NCBI RefSeq assembly: GCF_900188405.1 | Contig: NZ_FZOF01000037.1 | Coordinates: forward strand, 10,567-63,720 | DNA length: 53,154 bases | Reading direction: 5' to 3' | DNA from: Actinacidiphila glaucinigra | GTDB lineage: Bacteria > Actinomycetota > Actinomycetes > Streptomycetales > Streptomycetaceae | In this document: positions 9,401-15,691 of the stretch, one piece after another | Numbering within the stretch: the first letter of the stretch is position 1 | Layout of the letters: each line of letters starts with the position of its first letter | The notes under the pieces: generated by a model | What the model was told of the DNA's origin: nothing | Database searches by the model: none | What the model saw: the letters and a program-made list of their open reading frames with translations, nothing else | Position numbers and translations under genes: made by a program

Positions 9401-9445
9401 GCCGCGGAGTCCGCGGCGGCCGATCCGGCGCCGCCGCTGCTCTGA
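6407..9445 (+). CDS. FHA-domain FtsK/SpoIIIE-family ATPase
   Basis: 1012-residue protein starting MQIRLTVLGPRGGRAA at ATG 6407; GGAG directly precedes the start and GAAGGG lies further up. An N-terminal ~85 residues look like a small beta-grasp-type fold, followed by a forkhead-associated domain at about 100-198 (GRSVDADVPLDDPDVSRLH, then LGSTNGT), which binds phosphothreonine. A disordered Pro/Gly stretch follows, then an FtsK/SpoIIIE-type region with Walker A GGAAGSGKTE (Lys about 706) and Walker B VVVVDDFDVL (about 835-842). The order FHA then FtsK ATPase recalls EssC/EccC of type VII secretion, but no membrane helices are seen and only one canonical Walker A is evident. Sitting opposite two Ser/Thr kinases, it is plausibly a reader of kinase phosphorylation (inference). 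Confidence 0.85.
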   Translation: MQIRLTVLGPRGGRAARSCDVLVTAPAGTPLGAVAGALASGSGGSGQPARAGKSTPPLYAGAERLDPATAVLGVPPLLDGAVLSLHAPADGHDGGRPTAAARLHVVGGPDAGGVHLLQGGRIRVGRSVDADVPLDDPDVSRLHCAITVDGEGRVTVADLGSTNGTALDGAPVGERAVPFPAGALLRIGESTLRLEPAPPGSTVPPPPASIPAIPDAEGHLQVTLPPTSWPDTGRVATWQPARPSDGPTTTGTGSGNVGADAPAATAPGEDRPGAAPGGPVRRDTPQRGLSEQTRAVELPQNRRGGGRAAEAGSRMAGAIGSWARRLAAGRGAPGADGHEGGGTTYDLADAAALRERWPDPAAVLLTALGPGPRLWERALGHPDLLTVRLGTADLTAEDGFRTLPAVPFTVDLRDPHTHVLGLAGPRPRLSGLARSVIAQLCALHPPGALEVVLISADRSRPAEQRAEEWGWLYWLPHLRPAHGQDCRLLTASDREQAEARVAEVVRRIEEGPLGSGWATATPEEVAEAAARREGPYTLLVIDGDPGSAYLREAAGRIAAGGPSVGVHLLCLAESPERLAARCGAVAVLEGDVATTLRMEPHGPGHMTMEAVSAAWAERFARALAPLREGDAAPRRTRSALPPTARLLDELDLALATPAKITTRWAGPAPSGGSAAAVLGAGPEGRVLVDLVAEGPHLLVGGAAGSGKTELLRSVAAALSAGERPDRLALVLVDGAGTERGEGLRSCTDLPHVSTYLSACDPVRMREFAQALTAELKRRDELLDGADFGQWHERRRLPVVPRQAEPGHAPAAAADPQVRGAVRVRTRTTEPLPRLVVVVDDFDVLVAPALGSPGRPAAGSVVRALESVARDGERLGVHLVAATGRPERTAGTHTDDAARLRIALRTEEPESAALLVAVEEPATVDDALPGRGYLRRPDGAVTAFQAGRVSGRIPRTATLRPTVVPLEWDRMGDPPTRRPVRELGNGPTDLALLASALQRAAESAAADPAPPLL

Positions 9446-9534
9446 CCCGCCCCGGCCCCGCCCCGGTCCGGTACCCCGTTCGCACGCCCGGTCACATGAC
9501 GGTCACGATCCAACCGCCGTGCGCTGAGGCGCTA

Positions 9535-9564
9535 TTGCGGCGGTTATCAGACAGGGCGTAGGAC
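9535..9564 (+). promoter_or_regulatory. Candidate promoter of the ABC importer operon
   Basis: TTGCGG (9535-9540) and TAGGAC (9559-9564) are separated by 18 bases; the -10 matches the TAGGAT consensus in five positions. It lies about 110 bases before the lipoprotein start. No LacI-type palindrome with a central CG was recognised nearby. Confidence 0.4.
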
Positions 9565-9675
9565 TGAAAGCGGAACAGCCGATGACGCGGGGACGGGACG
9601 CCCGGCGCAGCTGCCACGGCCATGCGGCGGGCTGCCACCGCGGCGCGGGTCCGCGCTGAGGGGATGGGCAGGCAG

Positions 9676-11061
9676 ATGCGGACATCCAGCAGGCGCACGC
9701 GAGGTACACGCCGGACGGTCATCGCCGTCGTGGCGACGGCCGCCCTGGCGCTGACGGCCGCCGGGTGCGGCGGAGGCGACGACGACAAGGGCACCCCCGA
9801 CGGCGGCGGGAGCAGTTCCGGCGGGAGCGGGAGCGTCTCGCTGCCGGACCTCAAGGGCCAGAAGCTCGAGGTCGCGGCGGTGTGGACCGGGCCGGAGCAG
9901 AAGAACTTCCAGAAGGTGCTGGACGAGTTCACCCAGCGCACCGGGGCCGAGGTCGGCTTCGTGCCCACCGGCGACAACGTCTCCACCTTCCTCGGCACGA
10001 AGATCGAGGGCGGTCAGCCGCCGGACGTGGCGTTCCTGCCGCAGGTCGGCGTGTTGCGGCAGTTCGCGCAGAAGGGCTGGCTGAAGCCGCTCTCCTCCGA
10101 CGTCCAGGCGCAGCTCGACAAGAACTTCAGCACGGGCTGGAAGGACCTCGGCGCGTACGAGGGCAAGCAGTACGGCGTCTACGCCAAGGCCGCCAACAAG
10201 TCGCTGGTCTGGTACAACACCGCGGCCTTCGAGAACGCCGGGATCTCCGAACCGCCGGGGACCTGGGAGGACTTCCTCCAGACCGCCGAGACGCTCTTCG
10301 AGTCGGGCACTCCCCCGGTATCGGTCGGCGGCGCGGACGGCTGGACCCTCACCGACTGGTTCGAGAACGTCTACCTCTCCCAGGCCGGTCCGGAGAAGTA
10401 CGACCAGCTGGCCGCGCACAAGATCAAGTGGACCGACCCCTCGGTGAAGGACGCGCTCACCACCCTCGCCCAGCTCTTCGGCAAGAAGGACCTGATCGCG
10501 GGCGGGCAGAGCGGCGCGCTCAAGACCGACTTCCCGAAGTCCGTGACGCAGACCTTCACCGGCAACCCGCCGAAGGCCGCCATGGTCTACGAGGGGGACT
10601 TCGTCGGCGCGTTCATCGGCGACAACACCAAGGCGAAGGTCGGCGAGGACGCCAAGGTCTTCCCCTTCCCCGCGGTGGGCTCCGGCAAGGCGCCGGTGGT
10701 CAGCGGCGGTGACGTCGGCGTGGCGCTGAAGGACACCAAGGGCGCGCAGGCGCTGCTGACCTTCCTCGCCTCCACCGACGCGGCGAAGGTGTGGGCCTCC
10801 TCGGGCGGCTTCGTCTCGCCGAACAAGTCGCTGGACCTGTCGGCCTACCCGAACGAGGTCTCCCGCTCGATCGCGGAGGGCCTGGTCGCGGCGGGCGACG
10901 ACTTCCGCTTCGACATGTCCGACCAGGCCCCGGCGGCCTTCGGCGGCACCGCGGGCAAGGGCGAGTGGAAGGACCTGCAGGACTTCCTGCGGAACCCCTC
11001 CGACGTCGCCGGCGCGCAGGCCAAGCTGGAAGCGGACGCCGCCAAGGCGTACGCCGGCTAG
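9676..11061 (+). CDS. ABC transporter substrate-binding lipoprotein (carbohydrate type)
   Basis: 461-residue extracellular solute-binding protein of the family-1 (maltose/alpha-glucoside-like) type. The N terminus MRTSSRRTRGTRRTVIAVV leads to a hydrophobic core and lipobox TAAGC (Cys31), then a Gly/Asp/Ser linker. The double Arg before the hydrophobic core could allow Tat export. Sequences such as KLEVAAVWTGPEQKNFQKVL and the DVAFLPQVG and MVYEGDFVGAFI segments fit the family; length is typical. Start ATG 9676 puts GAGGGG 12 bases upstream; ATG 9664 is an alternative. The permease gene follows after 12 bases, so it is the first gene of a three-gene operon. No ATPase gene is present; in Streptomyces such importers share the ATPase MsiK encoded elsewhere (family knowledge). 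Sugar specificity unknown. Confidence 0.9.
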   Translation: MRTSSRRTRGTRRTVIAVVATAALALTAAGCGGGDDDKGTPDGGGSSSGGSGSVSLPDLKGQKLEVAAVWTGPEQKNFQKVLDEFTQRTGAEVGFVPTGDNVSTFLGTKIEGGQPPDVAFLPQVGVLRQFAQKGWLKPLSSDVQAQLDKNFSTGWKDLGAYEGKQYGVYAKAANKSLVWYNTAAFENAGISEPPGTWEDFLQTAETLFESGTPPVSVGGADGWTLTDWFENVYLSQAGPEKYDQLAAHKIKWTDPSVKDALTTLAQLFGKKDLIAGGQSGALKTDFPKSVTQTFTGNPPKAAMVYEGDFVGAFIGDNTKAKVGEDAKVFPFPAVGSGKAPVVSGGDVGVALKDTKGAQALLTFLASTDAAKVWASSGGFVSPNKSLDLSAYPNEVSRSIAEGLVAAGDDFRFDMSDQAPAAFGGTAGKGEWKDLQDFLRNPSDVAGAQAKLEADAAKAYAG

Positions 11062-11073
11062 GCGGCGGCCGCG

Positions 11074-12423
11074 ATGGCGACGGCGGCCACGGCGAAGGGG
11101 CCGGCCGCTTCCGGCGGCGCGCCCTCCGCCCGGCGCAGGAGCGTCATGGGCACCCGGCGCTGGGTGGCGGGACTGTTCCTGCTGCCCGCGCTGGTGCTGC
11201 TGGGCGCGCTGGTGGTGTACCCGATCGGGTACACCACCTGGCGCAGCCTGTTCGACAAGGCGGGCTCGGGTTTCGTGGGCCTGCACAACTACGCCTCGGT
11301 CTTCAGCGACGACAGCACCCTGACGGCGCTGCGGAACACCGCGGTCTGGGTGGTCGTGGCGCCGGTGCTGGCCACGGCCCTCGGGCTGGTCTTCGCGGTG
11401 CTGACCGAGCGGGTGAGCTGGGGCACCGCCTTCAAGCTGGTCGTCTTCATGCCGATGGCGATCTCGATGCTGGCGGCCGGGATCATCTTCCGGCTGGTGT
11501 ACGAGCAGGACCCGGCGCGCGGCGCGGCCAACGCCGTCGTGGTCGGCGTGCACGACACCTTCGCCGAGTCCTCGGCGTACCCGGGGGCCCGGCCGCGGCC
11601 GAACGGCTCGCTGGCGGCCTCGGGCGGCGGCTCGTACACCACCCGGGACGCCGCCGGGGAGGGGACGGCGGTCGGGCTGCCGCTGATCGGCGTCCCCGCC
11701 GCGAAGCTGCCCGCGGGCACCGCGGACGCCCGGCAGGCCACTGCGGGGCCCGGGGTGACCGGCACCGTGTGGCTGGACTTCAAGCCGGGCGGGGGCGGCG
11801 AGCCCGGGGTGATCGACGCCGGTGAGAAGGCGCTGGAGGGGGTGAAGGTCGAGGCCGTGCGGGACGGCCGGGTGGTGGCCTCCGCCACCTCCGGCACGGA
11901 CGGCACCTTCTCGCTGCCCGCCTCGGCTGCCGGCGCCCAACTGCGCTTGCCGGCCTCGAATTTCGCGGAGCCGTACAACGGTGTCGACTGGCTCGGCCCC
12001 ACCCTGGTGACGCCCGCCATCATCGGGGCCTATCTGTGGATGTGGGCGGGCTTCGCCATGGTGCTCATCGCGGCGGGCCTGGCCGGGGTGCCGCGGGAGC
12101 TGATGGAGGCGGCACGCATCGACGGCGCCAACGAGTGGCAGGTCTTCCGCAGGATCACCGTGCCGCTGCTGGCTCCCGTGCTGGTCGTGGTCGTCGTGAC
12201 ACTGATGATCAACGTGATGAAGATCTTCGACCTGGTCTACATCGTCGCTCCCGACACCTCGAAGGACGAGGCCAACGTACTGGCCCTGCAGCTGTACCTG
12301 TCCTCCTTCGGGGCCGGCAACGACCAGGGCGTGGGCAGCGCGATCGGTGTGATCCTGCTGCTGCTGGTCGTCCCGGTCATGGTCTTCAACATCCGCCGAC
12401 TGCGCAGGGAGGCCCGACGATGA
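11074..12423 (+). CDS. ABC sugar transporter permease with extracellular Ig-like insert
   Basis: 449-residue MalF-type inner-membrane permease. Helices are visible at about residues 31-50, 86-109, 120-142, 310-335 and onward; the coupling EAA loop is at about 342-365 (ELMEAARIDGANEWQVFRRI). Between the third and fourth helices, where relatives have a short external loop, there are about 140 extra residues (161-300). Within this, 228-292 reads like a CNA-B/SdrD-type beta-sandwich: GTVWLDF, then GEKALEGVKV, then SGTDGTFSLP. The insert is in frame and keeps the local codon bias. ATG 11074 follows the lipoprotein stop by 12 bases but has a weak ribosome site; ATG 11146 has AGGAG close upstream and may be the true start. 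It overlaps the next permease by 4 bases (ATGA). Confidence 0.88.
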   Translation: MATAATAKGPAASGGAPSARRRSVMGTRRWVAGLFLLPALVLLGALVVYPIGYTTWRSLFDKAGSGFVGLHNYASVFSDDSTLTALRNTAVWVVVAPVLATALGLVFAVLTERVSWGTAFKLVVFMPMAISMLAAGIIFRLVYEQDPARGAANAVVVGVHDTFAESSAYPGARPRPNGSLAASGGGSYTTRDAAGEGTAVGLPLIGVPAAKLPAGTADARQATAGPGVTGTVWLDFKPGGGGEPGVIDAGEKALEGVKVEAVRDGRVVASATSGTDGTFSLPASAAGAQLRLPASNFAEPYNGVDWLGPTLVTPAIIGAYLWMWAGFAMVLIAAGLAGVPRELMEAARIDGANEWQVFRRITVPLLAPVLVVVVVTLMINVMKIFDLVYIVAPDTSKDEANVLALQLYLSSFGAGNDQGVGSAIGVILLLLVVPVMVFNIRRLRREARR

Positions 12424-13352
12424 CGACCGTCGCAGGCACAGCGGAACCGGCGGAACCGGCGGGCCCGGCCGAGGCGCGGGCCGTCCCGGCCGCCGCCGCC
12501 CGGCAGTCCCTCGCCTCGCGGGTCGTGGCCCGTACCGGCGGCGGGGTGCTGAGGGTCCTCCTCGTGCTGGTGGCCCTGTTCTGGCTGATGCCGACCGTGG
12601 GGCTGCTGATCTCCTCCTTCCGGGGACCGGTGGACATCGCCGACTCCGGCTGGTGGAAGGTGTTCACCGCGCCCTCGCAGCTGACCGTCACCAACTACCG
12701 GGAGCTGCTGGGCAACGACGCCGTCACCTCCTCGCTGGTCAACACCGCGCTGATCACGGTGCCGGCCACGTTGCTGGTGGTGGTGATCGGGGCGCTGGCG
12801 GGCTACGCCTTCGCCTGGATGGAGTTCCCGGGCCGGGACTGGCTGTTCCTCCTGGTGGTGGGGCTGCTGGTGGTGCCGGTGCAGATCGCGCTCATCCCGG
12901 TGGCCAAGCTGTTCGGGGAGATCGGGATCTTCGGCGACATCATCGGCGTGGTGCTCTTCCACGTCGGCTTCGGCCTGCCGTTCGCCGTCTTCCTGCTGCG
13001 CAACTTCTTCGCGGAGATCCCGCGGGAGCTGCTGGAGGCGGCCCGGCTGGACGGCGCGGGCGAGCTGCGGCTGTTCGCCCGCGTGATCATGCCCCTGGGC
13101 GGCCCGGCGATCGCCTCGCTGGGCATCTTCCAGTTCCTGTGGGTGTGGAACGACATGCTGGTGGCGCTGATCTTCTCCAACACCGGCTCGCAGCCGGTCA
13201 CGGTCGCGCTGCAGCAGCAGGTCCGGCAGTTCGGCAACAACATCGACGTCCTGGCGCCGGGGGCCTTCGTGTCGATGGTGGTCCCGCTGGTCGTCTTCTT
13301 CGCCTTCCAGCGCCAGTTCGTCTCCGGCGTCATGGCGGGCGCCGTGAAGTAG
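12420..13352 (+). CDS. ABC sugar transporter permease (MalG type)
   Basis: 310-residue second permease of the importer. Its ATG overlaps the TGA of the preceding permease (ATGA) with AGGGAGG upstream, so the two are translationally coupled. About 35 residues of Ala/Pro-rich N terminus precede six hydrophobic helices; the EAA motif reads ELLEAARLDGAGELRLFARV followed by IMPLGG, the site that contacts the ATPase. C-terminal FAFQRQFVSGVMAGAVK is characteristic of MalG-type subunits. Length is usual for the family. Last gene of the operon; a large inverted repeat begins 55 bases after its stop. Confidence 0.92.
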   Translation: MTTVAGTAEPAEPAGPAEARAVPAAAARQSLASRVVARTGGGVLRVLLVLVALFWLMPTVGLLISSFRGPVDIADSGWWKVFTAPSQLTVTNYRELLGNDAVTSSLVNTALITVPATLLVVVIGALAGYAFAWMEFPGRDWLFLLVVGLLVVPVQIALIPVAKLFGEIGIFGDIIGVVLFHVGFGLPFAVFLLRNFFAEIPRELLEAARLDGAGELRLFARVIMPLGGPAIASLGIFQFLWVWNDMLVALIFSNTGSQPVTVALQQQVRQFGNNIDVLAPGAFVSMVVPLVVFFAFQRQFVSGVMAGAVK

Positions 13353-13407
13353 CCCCGCACAGCACCGCAGGTCAGGGGGCAACACTCCGTCGCCGGACGG
13401 GTCGCCG

Positions 13408-13449
13408 TACGCGGCGCATGCCCGGGATATAACGGGCATACGCCGCGTA
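13408..13449. terminator. Large near-perfect inverted repeat after the ABC operon
   Basis: Two 17-base arms (TACGCGGCGCATGCCCG at 13408-13424; CGGGCATACGCCGCGTA at 13433-13449) match at 16 of 17 positions around an 8-base loop GGATATAA. Position between the permease stop (13352) and the next gene's start (13474) fits a terminator, but there is no T-run, and its end lies only 24 bases before that start, so an operator or mRNA structure controlling the glycosyltransferase gene is equally possible. Confidence 0.6.
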
Positions 13450-13473
13450 AGCCGACATTACGGATGTGCTGCC

Positions 13474-15687
13474 TTGCCCCGGTTCAGCGTCATCGTGCCC
13501 GCCCACAAGGTGCAGGCCTACCTGCACGAGTGCCTGGAGTCCGTGCTCGGGCAGAGCTTCTCGGACTTCGAGGTCATCGCCGTCGACGACCGCTCCCCCG
13601 ACGCCAGCGGCGCCATCCTCGACGCCTTCGCTGCCCGGGACCGCCGGGTGACCGTCCTGCACCTGAAGGAGAACGTGGGCCTCGGCCCGGCCCGCAACGC
13701 CGGAACGGCCCGGGCCACCGGGGACTACCTGCTCTTCCTCGACAGCGACGACACCCTCGCCCCCGGCTCCCTGCAGGCCCTCGCCGACCGCCTGAAGGAG
13801 ACCGCCGAGCCGGACGTGCTGGTCTACGACTACGCCCGCACCTACTGGGACGGCCGCGTCGTACGCAACCAGCGCGCCGCGCTGCTCGCCCAGGACGGCC
13901 GCCCCGCCGGGCCCCTCGACGACCGCCCCGAGCTGCTGCGGCTGCTGCCGGTCGCCTGGAACAAGGCCTACCGGCGGGAGTTCGTCCAGCGCTGTGACGC
14001 CGCCTTCCCGCCCGGCTGGTACGAGGACGTCGCCTGGACCTACCCCCTGCTGCTCGCCGCCCGCAGCATCGCGGTGCTCGACCGGGTCTGCGTGCACTAC
14101 CGGCAGCGCCGCCGGGGCAGCATCCTGCGCACCACCAGCAGCCGGCACTTCGACGTCTTCGACCAGTACGACCGGGTCTTCGCCTTCCTCGACCGCAACC
14201 CCTCCCTCGACGGCTGGCGCCCCGCCCTCTTCGGCCGGATGACCGACCACCTGCTGGCGGTCTACAACACACCGGGCCGGCTGCCCCGCTCGTCCCGCGG
14301 CCTGTACTTCCAGCGCTGCAGCCTCCACTTCCGCCGCTACCAGCCCCAGGAGCCCGGCCCCCGCCCGCAAGGCGTCCCCGGCGTCACCCGGCGGCTGCTC
14401 GTGCGGCTCGGCGCGCGGCAGGTCTTCGACGCCGTGCGCGCCGCCAACGCGCTGCGCAGGAGACTGCGGCGACTGGTGAAGGACACCTCCCGGGCGGCGA
14501 GGGAGGCGGGTCTGCGGCTGCACTACCGGATCCAGCGGCACCGCCCCCTCGACCCGGACCTCGCGGTCTTCGCGGCCTGCCGCTACGGAGGCTACGGAGG
14601 CGACCCCGCCGCCCTGGAGGCCGCCGTCCGCGACCTGGCACCGCACCTGCGCACCGCGTGGATCACGACCCCGGCGTACGCGCACACCCTGCCGCGCGGC
14701 GTACGCCGGCTCCAGCCCGGCTCGCCCGCCTACTGGACGGCCCTGGCACGCGCCGCCTACCTGGTCAACGACGTCAACTTCCCGCACGCGTACCGCAAGC
14801 GGCGCGGCCAGGTGAACCTCCACACCCACCAGGGCACCCCGCTCGGCCGCACGGGTCTGGACCTCCAGGGGCACCCGGCCGCCTCGGCGGGCCGGGACTT
14901 CGCCCGGATGCTCGCCCACACCGACCGCTGGGACTTCTGCCTGTCCGCCAACCGGCACTCGACGGTGGTCTGGGAACGGGCCTACCCGGCCGGCTACACC
15001 ACCCTGGAGCACGGCCGGCCCGGCAACGACGTCCTGCTGCGCGCCGACGCCGACGACGTACGGCGGATCCGCGCCGGCCTCGGCATCCCGGCGGAGTCCA
15101 CCGCGATCCTGTACGCCCCGGCCCACCGCGACTACCGGCGCGGCTTCCACCCGCCCGTCGACCTGGTCCGCCTCGCCCGCGAACTCGGCCCCGGCCACGT
15201 CGTGCTGTACCGCGCGCCGGACAGCCACGCCGGCACGGCCACGCTGCCCGAGGGGCTGCCGGACACCGTGCTGGACGTCTCCGCCCACCCCTCGGTGCAG
15301 GAGCTGTGCCTGGCCGCGGACGCCCTGGTGACCGACTACTCCCCCCTGATGTTCGACTACGCCGGCCTCGACCGCCCCATCGTGGTCCACGCGGGGGACT
15401 GGACGGCCTACCGGGCCGCCCGCGGCACCTACTTCGACATCACCACCGAAGCCCCCGGTCCGGTCGCCCGCAGCGAGGACGAGCTCCTGTCCATCCTCAC
15501 CACCGACACCTGGCGCGGCCCCCGCTCCGCCCAGTTGCGGGCGGCGTTCCGGGCCCACTTCTGCCCGTACGACGACGGCCACGCCGCCGAGCGGGTCGTA
15601 CGCCGCGTCTTCCTCGGCGAGGACGGAGGGGAACCCGCCGTCCTCCCCCCGGAGCGCCGCACCCCGGCCCCGCCGGCCCGCCCCTGA
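13474..15687 (+). CDS. Bifunctional family-2 glycosyltransferase / CDP-glycerol-type glycerophosphotransferase
   Basis: 737 residues. N-terminal GT2 domain (about 1-230): PRFSVIVPAHKVQ, VDDRSPD (38-43) and FLDSDDT with the metal-binding DxD at 90-92. C-terminal region (about 400-725) matches CDP-glycerol glycerophosphotransferases of teichoic-acid synthesis: YAPAHRDYRRGF, VSAHPSVQELCLAADALVTDYS, MFDYAGLDRPIVV. The nucleophilic-site motif differs from the paralogues: HTHQGTPLG here against QTHHGTPLK in the neighbour, so the usual His is Gln453 and the Lys is Gly458. Start TTG 13474 is chosen by analogy with paralogues beginning MPRFSVIVPV; its ribosome site is weak. Converges with the next gene, 4 bases between stops. 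Probably cytoplasmic or membrane-associated; the polymer made is unknown. Confidence 0.82.
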   Translation: MPRFSVIVPAHKVQAYLHECLESVLGQSFSDFEVIAVDDRSPDASGAILDAFAARDRRVTVLHLKENVGLGPARNAGTARATGDYLLFLDSDDTLAPGSLQALADRLKETAEPDVLVYDYARTYWDGRVVRNQRAALLAQDGRPAGPLDDRPELLRLLPVAWNKAYRREFVQRCDAAFPPGWYEDVAWTYPLLLAARSIAVLDRVCVHYRQRRRGSILRTTSSRHFDVFDQYDRVFAFLDRNPSLDGWRPALFGRMTDHLLAVYNTPGRLPRSSRGLYFQRCSLHFRRYQPQEPGPRPQGVPGVTRRLLVRLGARQVFDAVRAANALRRRLRRLVKDTSRAAREAGLRLHYRIQRHRPLDPDLAVFAACRYGGYGGDPAALEAAVRDLAPHLRTAWITTPAYAHTLPRGVRRLQPGSPAYWTALARAAYLVNDVNFPHAYRKRRGQVNLHTHQGTPLGRTGLDLQGHPAASAGRDFARMLAHTDRWDFCLSANRHSTVVWERAYPAGYTTLEHGRPGNDVLLRADADDVRRIRAGLGIPAESTAILYAPAHRDYRRGFHPPVDLVRLARELGPGHVVLYRAPDSHAGTATLPEGLPDTVLDVSAHPSVQELCLAADALVTDYSPLMFDYAGLDRPIVVHAGDWTAYRAARGTYFDITTEAPGPVARSEDELLSILTTDTWRGPRSAQLRAAFRAHFCPYDDGHAAERVVRRVFLGEDGGEPAVLPPERRTPAPPARP

Positions 15688-15691
15688 GGCC

